Source: Lagierella massiliensis
Lineage (GTDB): Bacteria; Bacillota; Clostridia; Tissierellales; Peptoniphilaceae
Length of the DNA stretch: 64,000 bases
Assembly: GCF_001407835.1 (NCBI RefSeq)
Contig: NZ_CYUO01000005.1
Location: forward strand, 1 to 64,000
Reading direction: 5' to 3'
Below the pieces are notes generated by a model. It had not been told where the DNA came from, ran no database searches, and was given only the letters and a program-made list of their open reading frames with translations. A program made the translations under genes and the position numbers. How positions within the stretch are numbered: position 1 is the first letter of the stretch; each line of letters starts with the position of its first letter. This document shows, piece by piece, positions 52,839 to 62,259 of the stretch.

Positions 52839-53760
52839 ATTTTTTTATTGACTCATTATGCCTTTTTGCATACTCTTTTAAAATTTCATAAAATTTCTCG
52901 CCTATGCTTGACAGTGTTACGTCTTCATGGACAATGGTGCCAATAATAATCTCTTCATCCGCGGACACAGGTATTGAAATAATATCCTTGTCATGCAGAT
53001 ACTCTGGAAAGATACCTGAAGAGAAGGTGTAGGCGTTTAGTCCCATCATAAAGTTTACCACGGCGGCTCTGTCTGACACATTAATGGATCTTTCCACTGG
53101 GAGGTTGCTAAAGACTTCTTCGCTATAGTAAAAGGCGTTATACATTCCCTGGTTAAATGAAATCTTTGGATACTCTCTTAGGTCCTCCAGGTCGATTAAC
53201 TCTTCCTTTGCCAGTGGATGTTCTTTATAGAGGAAAACATGGGGTTTTGCCCTAACAAGCTCTTCAAAGATTAAGTTGTTTTCTGAAAGAATTTTTCTAA
53301 TAACTGCCTCGTTGTACTTTGAAAGGTATAGTATTCCAATTTCAGAGTAAAGTGTCTTTACATTTTCGATAACTTCATATGTAGTCGTTTCGCTAAGTGT
53401 AAAGTTGTAGTCATCTTCTTCATATTCCTTTACCAGTTCCACAAAGGCATGGGACACGAAGGGATAATGTTGTGACGATGCACAAAAGGACTTAATCTGT
53501 TTTGTCTTCTTAATATATTTTTCTTCCAAAAGGTCTGCTTGGGTTATAACCTGTCTTGCATAGCCTAAAAACTCCATCCCTTTGTGGGACAGAGTTACTC
53601 CTCTATTTGTCCTTATAAATATTGGAAAGCCCAGTTCTTCCTCTAACTCTTTGATTGAGTTTGAAAGACTTGGCTGTGATACATATAAATATTTTGCAGC
53701 TTCATTGATAGAACCCTTTTCTGCTACAATAATAATATAGCGTAATTGTTGTAATGTCAT
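52837..53760 (-). CDS. LysR-family transcriptional regulator
   Basis: About 307 aa. N-terminal winged HTH (MTLQQLRYIIIVAEKGSINE, then AAKYLYVSQPSLSNSIKELE) and an effector-binding domain with about 220 residues. ATG 53760 is chosen because it follows AAAGGAGAAG and begins the HTH; the upstream ATG adds eight unrelated residues. Target genes are not evident; it stands alone. Confidence 0.9.
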   Translation of the reverse strand: MTLQQLRYIIIVAEKGSINEAAKYLYVSQPSLSNSIKELEEELGFPIFIRTNRGVTLSHKGMEFLGYARQVITQADLLEEKYIKKTKQIKSFCASSQHYPFVSHAFVELVKEYEEDDYNFTLSETTTYEVIENVKTLYSEIGILYLSKYNEAVIRKILSENNLIFEELVRAKPHVFLYKEHPLAKEELIDLEDLREYPKISFNQGMYNAFYYSEEVFSNLPVERSINVSDRAAVVNFMMGLNAYTFSSGIFPEYLHDKDIISIPVSADEEIIIGTIVHEDVTLSSIGEKFYEILKEYAKRHNESIKK

Positions 53761-53823
53761 TTTCTTCTCCTTTGTAAATATCATACCACAATTTAGGGGT
53801 ATAATATAAAAAGGGGGATGATC

Positions 53824-54033
53824 ATGGTAGATAATAAAATTTTAAGATTCTTCAAAGTAATATTACTGGTACTGATTGCTTCATACATCATTTATGAGGT
53901 GTATGGGCTATATAGCAAATCATTTAAAAGTGTGTTTGTTCATGTGCTTTTAATTGTTTTTTTGCTTTATGTTTTTTACAAGATAATTGTAGGACTATAC
54001 AGGTATATCAAAGAAAATAAAATAAAAAAATAA
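53824..54033 (+). CDS. Small membrane protein, unknown
   Basis: 69 aa with two hydrophobic segments (about 10-27 and 36-56) and a basic C-terminus KENKIKK. ATG 53824 is 6-8 bp after GGGGG; ATG 53818 is too close to it. Divergent from the LysR gene, sharing a 63-bp control region. No family recognised. Confidence 0.6.
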   Translation: MVDNKILRFFKVILLVLIASYIIYEVYGLYSKSFKSVFVHVLLIVFLLYVFYKIIVGLYRYIKENKIKK

Positions 54034-54052
54034 GACGGTCACCCGTCTTATT
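54029..54052 (+). other. Hairpin without T-run after the small membrane protein gene
   Basis: AATAAGACGG-TCAC-CCGTCTTATT, a perfect 10-bp stem overlapping the stop codon. Unlike other hairpins here it is followed by CAAAGG, not by T, so it may be an RNA-stability or attenuation element rather than a full terminator. Confidence 0.6.
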
Positions 54053-54066
54053 CAAAGGAAGTTGTT

Positions 54067-54096
54067 ATGAAAAAAGTCATCTCTCAATTATTATAG
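54067..54096 (+). CDS. Possible 9-codon leader peptide
   Basis: AAAGGAAG followed 5 bp later by ATG and the short frame MKKVISQLL-stop. It lies between a hairpin and the 532-aa membrane protein gene. Could be a translated leader or chance. Confidence 0.2.
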   Translation: MKKVISQLL

Positions 54097-54136
54097 TAGT
54101 ACAACTTGCTTAAAAATTTCTTAAAAGGAGAAAAGA

Positions 54137-55735
54137 ATGGAAAAAGAGAAAAACAAAAAGAAGACGAATAGGCTTCCCATAGCCATTGGTCTTGGAGTGG
54201 TGTTTGCACTAATTTATTTTTATGTGGTGCTTCCACCAATAAATCTATACTCTGCAGAGTTTTATGTGTCACTTACAATTGTTGTGGCAGTGACATCACT
54301 ACTGGTGGTGCTGTTACATACCAGAACATTTAAAAACTTTTTGCAGACTGGGAAGGTCTTTATTGGAATATTGGTTCTTGCATGGGGAATTTTTATTTGT
54401 ATGAACATAATATCCCTTCCAATATTTCACGCAAAAGCCTATTCAAACCTGCTTGGTATCGAAGATGGCGTGTTTAAAGAAGATGTAACTCAAGTGGACT
54501 TTAATAGAATTCCCGTAGTAGACAGGGATACTGCAGCAAAACTTGGTTCAAGAAAGATGGGAGAGATGGGAGAACTTGTTTCACAGTACAATATCGACTC
54601 CTCCTATAGCCAAGTTACCGTTGACGGAAAGCCAGTTAGAAATACGCCACTGGTGTATTCGGATTTAATAAAGTGGTTTCAAAATAAAAAAAGTGGAATA
54701 CCATATTACATCTCAGTTGATATGACAGAGCAAGATGTTAAAATGGTTAAACTGGAAAAGTCAATTAAATATTCCTTCTCAGACAAGTTTGGAAGAAATA
54801 TTCACAGACTAATAAGATTTAAATATCCAACAGCGATTATTGACGAAATAAACTTCGAAGTTGACGACAACGGAAAACCATATTGGGTTGCATCAACAGT
54901 AAAGCCAACCATTGGACTTGCTGGAGGCTTTGACTCAAACTCAGTTATAGTAGTTGACGCTTCAACGGGAGAAGCCAATAGATATGATGTGGGAAATGTA
55001 CCAGAGTGGGTTGACAGAGTTTACTCTGCAAACATAGTTATGAAACAACTAAAATGGAATGGGGGGTTAAAAAGAGGTTTTATAAATCAATATATTGGTC
55101 AAAAGGGAGTTAACCAACCAACAGACGGATACAACTACCTTTCAATAGATAACGACATCTATATGTACACAGGAATCACATCCGTATTACAAGATGAATC
55201 CAACATAGGCTTTGCACTTATTAACCTAAGAACCAAAGAGGCGAAGTTCTATCCAGTATCATCAGCAGACGAAAAGTCTGCAATGGAATCGGCGGAAGGC
55301 GCAGTGCAGGAAAAGGGATATAAGGCTACATTTCCAATCCTTATAAACCTATACAATAGACCGACATACTTCCTTTCATTAAAGGACAACGCAGGACTGA
55401 TTAAGACCTATGCATTTATAGATGCACAGAACTACCAAACTGTAGCAACGGGGGCAACTGTAGAACAAGCCCTTAACGCATACGATAGCACTTCAATTTC
55501 AAAGGAGACCCCGACAGAAGAGCTTGACGAAAAGACCATTACAATTTCAGAAATAATTCCAGTAACAATAGATGGAAACACAAATTACTTTATTAGAAAT
55601 AAAGGAGATGACGTGGTCTATGTTGCACCAATTTCAGCAAGCAATAAATTGCCATTTATGAAAGAGGGCGACGTGATTAAGATAAAGGGCGAAGATTTGG
55701 GCAAACAGTTTAATATAGCAAATATTGAAGAATAG
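54137..55735 (+). CDS. Unrecognised 532-aa membrane protein
   Basis: N-terminal lysine-rich cytosolic tail, three membrane spans (about 14-33, 42-60, 74-97), then about 430 extracellular residues ending in a short beta-type domain (about 475-530: ITISEIIPVTIDGNTNYFIR... GDDVVYVAPIS). Motif-like stretches include VDRDTAAKLGSRKMGEMG (about 128-145) and VIVVDASTGEANRYDVGNVPEW (about 274-295). I recognise no family. AAAAGGAG before ATG; monocistronic with strong terminator. Confidence 0.85.
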   Translation: MEKEKNKKKTNRLPIAIGLGVVFALIYFYVVLPPINLYSAEFYVSLTIVVAVTSLLVVLLHTRTFKNFLQTGKVFIGILVLAWGIFICMNIISLPIFHAKAYSNLLGIEDGVFKEDVTQVDFNRIPVVDRDTAAKLGSRKMGEMGELVSQYNIDSSYSQVTVDGKPVRNTPLVYSDLIKWFQNKKSGIPYYISVDMTEQDVKMVKLEKSIKYSFSDKFGRNIHRLIRFKYPTAIIDEINFEVDDNGKPYWVASTVKPTIGLAGGFDSNSVIVVDASTGEANRYDVGNVPEWVDRVYSANIVMKQLKWNGGLKRGFINQYIGQKGVNQPTDGYNYLSIDNDIYMYTGITSVLQDESNIGFALINLRTKEAKFYPVSSADEKSAMESAEGAVQEKGYKATFPILINLYNRPTYFLSLKDNAGLIKTYAFIDAQNYQTVATGATVEQALNAYDSTSISKETPTEELDEKTITISEIIPVTIDGNTNYFIRNKGDDVVYVAPISASNKLPFMKEGDVIKIKGEDLGKQFNIANIEE

Positions 55736-55741
55736 TTTATG

Positions 55742-55769
55742 AAAAGAAGGCAGAGATGCCTTCTTTTTT
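55742..55769 (+). terminator. Terminator after the 532-aa protein gene
   Basis: AAAAGAAGGCA-GAGA-TGCCTTCTTTTTT. Confidence 0.9.
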
Positions 55770-55890
55770 AAGTACATTAAATTTAGTGATTTAAGAAAGT
55801 TAATGGTATTAAAATTATTCTTGAGTAATCGTGAGAAAGACAAAGGATATCCGATTTAATCAGACGATGTTTATTATTTTAAACAACAAA

Positions 55891-55899
55891 TGATATACT
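55891..55899 (+). promoter_or_regulatory. Extended -10 of the first two-component module
   Basis: TGATATACT, extended -10, 36 bp before the response regulator start. The rest of the 165-bp gap is AT-rich without clear elements. Confidence 0.5.
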
Positions 55900-55934
55900 G
55901 AAGTTGAAGCTTTAAAATTAATAAGGAGAACAAA

Positions 55935-56585
55935 TTGAAAAAAATTTTAATCATAGAGGACAATAAAGAAATTGCATTGCAGATAAAAAAATTTCTTTTA
56001 AAAAATCAATATGAAGTTGATGTTGCGAATTCATATTTTGATGCCCTTAATAAAATTGATATTAAGTATGATGCTTGTTTGTTGGATATTAATTTGCCAG
56101 ACAGAGACGGACATCATTTAATAGATGAACTTAAAAACAAAGATATTCGAATCATAATTACTACAGTTAAAAGCGATGAGAACTTTATTATAGATTCTCT
56201 CGATAAAGGGGCAGATGATTATTTAATTAAACCATTTTCACTTGCCATATTGCGAGCAAGAATTGATGCGGTTTTAAGAACAATTCCTCTAAGTCAAGAC
56301 AAAAAAATTACTTACAAGGATATCAAAATAGATTTAAATCAGTCAAAAGTTTATTTTAAATCTAAACTTATAGAATTAACTCCACTTGAATACGAAATGT
56401 TATTATTATTTATCAAAAATCCTCACAGAGTTTATACAAGAGGCCAGCTGCTTGAAATGTTTTGGGAAGATAGGGATAAGTTCGTAAATGATAATACTCT
56501 CACATCAACTATTAAGAGAATCAGAGAAAAGCTTGATAGGGAAGTTATCACTACTGTTAGAGGAATTGGTTATAGGATGGATTGA
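55935..56585 (+). CDS. OmpR-family response regulator (module 1)
   Basis: 216 aa: receiver domain (IIEDN acidic pocket about 5-9, phospho-Asp in LLDINLPD about 52-59, Lys in KPFS about 100) and winged-helix DNA-binding domain (LTPLEYEMLLLFIKNPHRVYTRGQLLEMFW about 143-172). TTG start after AAGGAGAAC. Followed by kinase, ABC ATPase and permease genes. Confidence 0.92.
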   Translation: MKKILIIEDNKEIALQIKKFLLKNQYEVDVANSYFDALNKIDIKYDACLLDINLPDRDGHHLIDELKNKDIRIIITTVKSDENFIIDSLDKGADDYLIKPFSLAILRARIDAVLRTIPLSQDKKITYKDIKIDLNQSKVYFKSKLIELTPLEYEMLLLFIKNPHRVYTRGQLLEMFWEDRDKFVNDNTLTSTIKRIREKLDREVITTVRGIGYRMD

Positions 56586-56586
56586 G

Positions 56587-57447
56587 ATGCTATATGTATT
56601 TTGGATAATAAGTCTGGGACTACTTTATTATTTCTTGGAAAAAAGAAAGAAAAATAGAATAAATGAACTTATAGATCTGATAGAAAATATGAAAAATCAA
56701 AATTATAAAATTCCTATGAAGCAAGATGATTTTTCAATTTTAGAAGATAAAATTTACAAGCTATTTACAGAAATAGTAGAAGCCAAAGAGAAAAGCACTA
56801 AAAATAGCGAAAAGCAAATCGAATACTTGGAAGATATCGCCCATCAAATCAAAACTCCCATCACATCTATGCTTTTTTCCATAGAAAATTTGGAGATGGA
56901 CTACCCAGATAACGAAGATGTAGAAATTTTGAAAAGACAAACAATTAGATTAAACTCTCTTTCCGATATACTACTTAAGCTTTCAAATTTAGATGCAAAT
57001 AAGAATATGATGAAAAAAGAGTCTGTGAACTTGAATGAAGTTTTAATGTATGCACTTGACACTCTAAACGTAAAAAGCGGTATAGATGTAGTAGTGGATA
57101 ACAGTTTAAAAGAAAAATATATTGAGGGAGATTTTTATTGGATCTGTGAAGCTATAATAAATATTTTGAAAAATGCTTCAAATAGACCAGCTTGTGACAA
57201 GATTATTATTAATTCATACAAAAATCCACTCTACACTTCGATTACAATTGAAGATAATGGAGGAGGAATAGAAAAAGAAAATATAAAAAAGATATTTAAA
57301 AGATTTTACAAAACTCCCGACTCAAATGGATTTGGAATTGGACTTGCCATGGCAAAGACAATTGTTGAAAAGAATAATGGAGAAATAGTTGTTAAGAACG
57401 TAGATGACGGGGCAGTTTTTGAAATAAAATTCTATAATGTCACTTAA
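56587..57447 (+). CDS. Sensor histidine kinase (module 1)
   Basis: 286 aa. One N-terminal hydrophobic segment (about 2-18) and no extracellular loop, so it cannot sense ligand outside alone; the ABC permease encoded next may be the sensor. Phospho-His in DIAHQIKTPITS (about 88), N box in EAIINILKNAS and G boxes DNGGGIEK, GFGIGLAMAK. ATG 56587 starts 1 bp after the regulator stop; the longer upstream frame inside the regulator gene is not used. Confidence 0.9.
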   Translation: MLYVFWIISLGLLYYFLEKRKKNRINELIDLIENMKNQNYKIPMKQDDFSILEDKIYKLFTEIVEAKEKSTKNSEKQIEYLEDIAHQIKTPITSMLFSIENLEMDYPDNEDVEILKRQTIRLNSLSDILLKLSNLDANKNMMKKESVNLNEVLMYALDTLNVKSGIDVVVDNSLKEKYIEGDFYWICEAIINILKNASNRPACDKIIINSYKNPLYTSITIEDNGGGIEKENIKKIFKRFYKTPDSNGFGIGLAMAKTIVEKNNGEIVVKNVDDGAVFEIKFYNVT

Positions 57448-57492
57448 TAATCACATTGGTTTTATATGATGACCTTAGACAGGGAGGTTATT

Positions 57493-58173
57493 ATGGAGAT
57501 ATTAAAAGTAGAAAAATTAAGAAAAGAATATGGCGAGGGTAATTCTAAGGTCATTGCCTTAGACGGTGTCAACCTTGAAATTGAAAGAGGAGAATTTGTC
57601 GCTATTGTTGGACCAAGCGGATCTGGGAAGTCAACGCTTTTACATATCATTGGAGGAGTGGACAACCCAAATGATGGGAAAGTTTATATAGATGGTAATG
57701 ATATTTCAAATTATACTTCAAAGGAATTGGCATATTTTAGAAGGAGAAAAGTTGGACTAATCTATCAGTTCTATAACTTGATTCCAAATTTAACAGTCAG
57801 ACATAATATAGAACTTCCTCTTAAATTGGATAAAAATAAAATTGAGACAGAATTATTTGATGACATTGTAAAAAAATTAGGTATTGAGGACAAATTAGAC
57901 TCTTTTCCAAGTGAACTATCTGGAGGACAACAACAGAGGGTTGCCATTGCAAGGAGTTTGATTTATAGACCTTCAATTATTCTTGCAGATGAGCCGACGG
58001 GTAATTTGGACAGGAAAAATTCGAAGGAAATAATTGAAATTTTCAAATACTTTAATAAGACATTAAAACAAACCATCATACTTATAACTCATGATGAAGA
58101 AATGGCCTTACAAACAAAACGCATTATCACAATAGTAGATGGAAAAATTGTAGGAGATGAAAGAAATGAATAA
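57493..58173 (+). CDS. ABC transporter ATP-binding protein (module 1)
   Basis: 226-aa MacB/LolD/BceA-type ATPase: Walker A GPSGSGKST (about 39-47), signature [15 protein letters not shown], Walker [16 protein letters not shown] 57493 after AGGGAGGT. Works with the FtsX-type permease that overlaps its end. Confidence 0.94.
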   Translation: MEILKVEKLRKEYGEGNSKVIALDGVNLEIERGEFVAIVGPSGSGKSTLLHIIGGVDNPNDGKVYIDGNDISNYTSKELAYFRRRKVGLIYQFYNLIPNLTVRHNIELPLKLDKNKIETELFDDIVKKLGIEDKLDSFPSELSGGQQQRVAIARSLIYRPSIILADEPTGNLDRKNSKEIIEIFKYFNKTLKQTIILITHDEEMALQTKRIITIVDGKIVGDERNE

Positions 58174-60598
58174 AAAGAATTTTCCTATTTTCATTTCCTT
58201 ATTTATTGTAAGTCTATTTTTCACCATTATTTTTTATTTTGGATATAGAAGCTTGACATCCAAATATGGTAATTATATGGCTTCAAGCTTTTATCATGGG
58301 GAGATTAAAGAAGAACTTTCAAATGAAGATGTTGAAAAGTTAAAATCCATTGAAGATATAGACTTGGTTGGGAAAATGTCCCTTAATCCTGACAACGGAA
58401 AGCTTGGCGACGATTTAGTCGTTGTCAACTACCAAGACGAAGCAATCAATAAAATGAGAGAGTATTCAAGACTTATTGATGGTAGATTTGCTGAAAAGGA
58501 AGACGAAATTATACTATCTGAAAGTCTTGTAAAGGAAAATGAACTTAAAATAGGCGATCGTGTAGAACTTGATTTAGGCAAAAGATTTTTAGATGGGGAA
58601 GAGATAGGCCCTACAAGTGCAAATACTGGCAGGGAAAAATTTGAGAGCAAAGGTTCTAAGAGTTTTACTTTAGTCGGTGTTTATGGAGATGTTTATAACA
58701 AGTACAGTAAACTAAGTTTTGCCTTGGGGCTACAAGATAAAATGACCACTTTTAGAACCTTTGTAAAATTTCATTCATTTGAAGAAGCTTATAAAAATAG
58801 AGATAAGATACAAAATGAAATAAATAATACACTTGGTAAAGATGTTCATTTAGAATTCTCCGAGAGTCTTATAAATTATTACGGAGTAGAAAACGACCCC
58901 TTACAAAACATAACGAGCAAGGCCGTTCTTGTTTTATCAGTCCTTGGATGTATAGCAATCTTTGTGTTTTTTATAAAAAACATCTTTTGGGTTTGGGGGC
59001 TAAGTAAGATTCGAGAGCTGTCCATTTACAAATCTATAGGATCTACCAATGGACAAATCTATCTGCTGCTCCTAAAGGAAGGACTTCTTACATCTGGAAT
59101 TCCAATACTTTTAGGACATCTTGTAGGCTTTTTCTCTATATATTATCTGTACAAATACATTCAAATAGACAAACAATTAAGTGAATTTAATCTAGTAAAG
59201 TTTAATCCCTTATTAAGTTTGGCAATAATTTTAGTTTCTTTTATTATTGTGGCAATAGCCATTAAATCCCCTGCGAAAAAGATTTCTAAAATAAACATTA
59301 TAGACGGCATAAGAGGAAATATAGATTTTTCAAAATCAAAGAAGAAAAGAGCCAAAGATTTTTGGAAGGAATTAAAACTCAACAACTTGGCTTCAATAAA
59401 ATCACAGAGATATATTTCTGCAATAGGGATAATAATTATCTCAATGTTTATAATCATCATAGGCATCGGAAGTTACTACAGAGATTTTTATCATTACGAT
59501 GATGGCTATAATTTTTCTGTGGACTATTTTAGCAAAAATAACCAAGTCCCAAAAATATTAAAAGAAATTGTAGATAGAATTTCTAATGAGAAGTCTTATA
59601 TTTCAAAAGACAAGTATGTTCAAGTTGAAAACAATAACGAATTCTCAAAAGAAGCAAAGGCAGCTGGCTTAGATGAGGAAGCGAGAAAGAATATTAAAAA
59701 ATATAAGTCAGAGGGTATGGCTGGATTTATCATCGCCTTGGAAGAAAAAGACTTAAGAGAACTTGGAGGAAAGAAGGGCGAATTTATTCTCTACAATACA
59801 ATTCAAGAAGATTCTTCTATTCCAATAGCTAAGGCAAAGAGAATATCCTATTTTGAAAACCCACAGACTTTAGATATCAACATAAATGATTATAAGAAGA
59901 CGATTGAAATTTCAAAGACAATAACAGATTTGGGAAAATATAAGTCGAGAACAATGCCTTTTGATGTAAAAGTTTATACAGATTTTGACACTTATTTTAA
60001 ACTTATGGAAGAAGCAGGTGATGAAAAACACACAAACTATGCTTATAAATTAAATATGAAGATAAAAGATTCTGACACCAAAGATGTAAAAGAATATGTA
60101 GAGGCCATGATTAGAGAACAAATTTCACCTGAAGATAGATTTAATATCACAACAGGTGAGGAAACCACAAAAAATGAATATAATGATTTGAAAAGTCTAA
60201 TAAAAATTGTAATAGGAATTGCATCGATCATTTTTGTATTAAATATCACTAACGGCTACTCATCCATTAATTTAAGTCTCATGAGCAGAAAAAAAGAAAT
60301 CGCCAGCCTTTACTCTTGTGGAATGGATGTAGATGAGTTAAAGAACATCTATCAAAAGGAATTTATTGAAGAACAGGTAAAATCCTTTATAATTTCTATT
60401 ATGGTGAGCTTAGGAGTTATGTTTGTAATATCATTAATCGCTTCTGATTTAAGGATGAGTACTTTAATAAAATATTATGACTACAAAAGCTTCCTTGGAT
60501 TTTCCATAGTGGTCTATGGAATAAATTTATTGATATATCATTTCTCCCTAAAGAGGATCTTAGATAGACCGACTATAGATTTGATTAGGACAATTTAA
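58166..60598 (+). CDS. FtsX-like ABC permease (module 1)
   Basis: About 810 aa. N-terminal span (about 8-27), a 230-residue extracellular domain, three spans (about 255-390), a further span (about 420-440), a second extracellular domain (about 445-675) and three C-terminal spans. Duplicated FtsX layout of mechanotransmission permeases that, with a two-component system, resist or sense antimicrobial peptides. ATG 58166 after TAGGAG, overlapping the ATPase gene; ATG 58157 is an alternative. Confidence 0.88.
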   Translation: MNKKNFPIFISLFIVSLFFTIIFYFGYRSLTSKYGNYMASSFYHGEIKEELSNEDVEKLKSIEDIDLVGKMSLNPDNGKLGDDLVVVNYQDEAINKMREYSRLIDGRFAEKEDEIILSESLVKENELKIGDRVELDLGKRFLDGEEIGPTSANTGREKFESKGSKSFTLVGVYGDVYNKYSKLSFALGLQDKMTTFRTFVKFHSFEEAYKNRDKIQNEINNTLGKDVHLEFSESLINYYGVENDPLQNITSKAVLVLSVLGCIAIFVFFIKNIFWVWGLSKIRELSIYKSIGSTNGQIYLLLLKEGLLTSGIPILLGHLVGFFSIYYLYKYIQIDKQLSEFNLVKFNPLLSLAIILVSFIIVAIAIKSPAKKISKINIIDGIRGNIDFSKSKKKRAKDFWKELKLNNLASIKSQRYISAIGIIIISMFIIIIGIGSYYRDFYHYDDGYNFSVDYFSKNNQVPKILKEIVDRISNEKSYISKDKYVQVENNNEFSKEAKAAGLDEEARKNIKKYKSEGMAGFIIALEEKDLRELGGKKGEFILYNTIQEDSSIPIAKAKRISYFENPQTLDININDYKKTIEISKTITDLGKYKSRTMPFDVKVYTDFDTYFKLMEEAGDEKHTNYAYKLNMKIKDSDTKDVKEYVEAMIREQISPEDRFNITTGEETTKNEYNDLKSLIKIVIGIASIIFVLNITNGYSSINLSLMSRKKEIASLYSCGMDVDELKNIYQKEFIEEQVKSFIISIMVSLGVMFVISLIASDLRMSTLIKYYDYKSFLGFSIVVYGINLLIYHFSLKRILDRPTIDLIRTI

Positions 60599-60605
60599 AC
60601 TAAGT

Positions 60606-60634
60606 AAAATAGCCCGTGAAAAGGGCTATTTTTA
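60606..60634 (+). terminator. Terminator of module 1
   Basis: AAATAGCCC-GTGAAAA-GGGCTATTTTT. Confidence 0.9.
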
Positions 60635-60647
60635 GTATAAGAGATAA

Positions 60648-60656
60648 TGGTATACT
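60648..60656 (+). promoter_or_regulatory. Extended -10 of module 2
   Basis: TGGTATACT, 32 bp upstream of the response regulator start. Confidence 0.5.
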
Positions 60657-60687
60657 ATTAGTAGCTATAGAAAAGGAGACTAAGTAA

Positions 60688-61341
60688 GTGAAAAATATTT
60701 TAATAATAGAAGATGATAAACATCTTAATAAGGGATTATCTATAGCATTAGAAAAAAACTATGGAGTGATTTCTACATTTTCTATAAGCGAGTCAAAAAA
60801 ACATATTAATGATTCTGATTTAATTTTACTTGATATGAATCTTCCAGATGGAGATGGACTTGAAATAATAAAATACACGAGGGAAATTTCAACAATACCT
60901 ATAATAGTTCTTTCTGCTATAGATTTAGAAGCCTATATTATTTCAGCAATTGAATTAGGTGCGGATGACTACTTAACTAAACCTTTTTCTTTGGGTATTT
61001 TAGAGGCTAAGATAAAGAGGGCATTTGAGAAAATCAACTCTGATGATTTAACTACTTATAAAAGAGATGGAATTGATTTCAATTTTAGTGAGAATAAGTT
61101 TTCAGTCGATGGTGTTAATTTTGATTTGACGAGAACAGAAATTAAAATTTTATATGTATTGATAAAAAACAAAGGGCAGGTTTTAACAAAAGAAACACTA
61201 TTTGATTTAGTTTGGGGAATTGATGATGAATTTATAGATAACAACACTCTTAGTGTAAATATTTCAAGAATCAGAAATAAACTAAAGCCCTATGATCCAA
61301 TTGAAACTGTGTTTGGAGTTGGTTATAAATGGCAATTTTAA
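60688..61341 (+). CDS. OmpR-family response regulator (module 2)
   Basis: 217 aa: receiver with IIEDDK, phospho-Asp in LLDMNLPD (about 46-53) and KPFS, then winged-helix domain ending VFGVGYKWQF. GTG start after AAAAGGAG. Parallel to the regulator at 55935 but diverged. Overlaps the kinase gene by 13 bp. Its likely binding sites are the TGTAAG repeats at 62224-62252. Confidence 0.92.
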   Translation: MKNILIIEDDKHLNKGLSIALEKNYGVISTFSISESKKHINDSDLILLDMNLPDGDGLEIIKYTREISTIPIIVLSAIDLEAYIISAIELGADDYLTKPFSLGILEAKIKRAFEKINSDDLTTYKRDGIDFNFSENKFSVDGVNFDLTRTEIKILYVLIKNKGQVLTKETLFDLVWGIDDEFIDNNTLSVNISRIRNKLKPYDPIETVFGVGYKWQF

Positions 61342-62201
61342 TAGGTCTTTTAGCTCTTATAATTGGAATTATTTTATATAAATATATTGTCTTGAGAAGT
61401 GAAATGAGTGAACTCTCAGAGTATATTGATAAGGCTTTGGATGGAAATTTAGAAATTACAGAATTTGATGAAAAGGAATTATCTAAAATAAAATCAAAAC
61501 TTGTGAAATTTTTATATGCTAATCAAGTTAAGGAATCTAAATTAAATTTGGAAAAGAATAAAACTAAGGATTTAATAGCAGATATATCCCATCAAACCAA
61601 GACACCAATTACAAATCTTTCTCTCTACATTAGTTTATTAGAAGAAGATCCAAAAGAAGAATATATAGATATTATAAAATATGAATTGGACAAACTTAAA
61701 TTTTTAATTGATAACCTGGTAAAATCTTCCAGGCTTGAATCAGATATCATTGTTTTGCAAAAAAATAAAGCTAATTTAAGAGAGTTGGTAGATGATGTGT
61801 TAAGAGAATTTAAAGAACCACTATTAAATAAAAATATAAATATTTAATTTAAAAAAGAGGATTGCATTTTCAATTTAGATGAAAGATGGATGAAAGAAGC
61901 AATTCATAATTTAATAGAAAATGCGATTAAATATTCACCAGACGATTCAACTATAAATATATCTGTTTATAAATCTTACCTAAACTATAATATAGACATA
62001 GAAAATGAGTGCAAAGACTTATTAGAAGAAACTTTGCCAAAGATATTTGAAAGATTTTATAGAGGAAAAAATTCAGTTTCCAAGGACGGTTTGGGTTTAG
62101 GTCTATATATAGCCAGAGAAATTATAGAAAAACATGGCGGAAATATAAAAGCGTCTTTGGACAAAAATAGAATAAAATTTTCAGTAGACTTCCCATTGTG
62201 A
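61329..62201 (+). pseudogene. Sensor histidine kinase (module 2), split by an in-frame stop
   Basis: One continuous frame of 290 sense-equivalent codons encodes a complete kinase: an N-terminal hydrophobic segment (about 3-19), phospho-His in DISHQTKTPITN (about 84), N box EAIHNLIENAIKYSP and G2 box GLGLGLYIAREI. A TAA at 61845-61847, after NKNINI, splits it into 172-aa and C-terminal parts; translation could restart only at ATG 61890. No frameshift is present: the frame continues in register (FKKEDCIFNLDERW). One base change (for example from GAA) would restore it. The break lies between the phosphotransfer and ATPase domains, so the split product should be inactive unless the parts associate. 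Confidence 0.88.
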
Positions 62202-62213
62202 GAAGTCTTTTTT
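62186..62213 (+). terminator. Terminator after the module 2 kinase
   Basis: AGACTTC / GAAGTCT stem, 9-nt loop including the stop codon, six T. Confidence 0.85.
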
Positions 62214-62252
62214 CTTACAAAACTGTAAGAAGTATTGTAAGTTGTTTGTAAG
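62214..62252 (+). promoter_or_regulatory. TGTAAG direct repeats, likely response-regulator binding site
   Basis: TGTAAG occurs at 62224, 62236 and 62247 (12- and 11-bp steps, one helical turn) with an inverted CTTACA at 62214. The array ends 8 bp upstream of an extended -10, the usual position for OmpR-type activators at ABC-transporter promoters. Confidence 0.7.
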
Positions 62253-62259
62253 ATGAGTT

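Noticed and set aside
56488-56586. N-terminal extension of the module 1 kinase inside the response regulator gene
   Set aside because: The extra 33 residues come from another frame of the regulator; ATG 56587 gives a normal membrane-first kinase.
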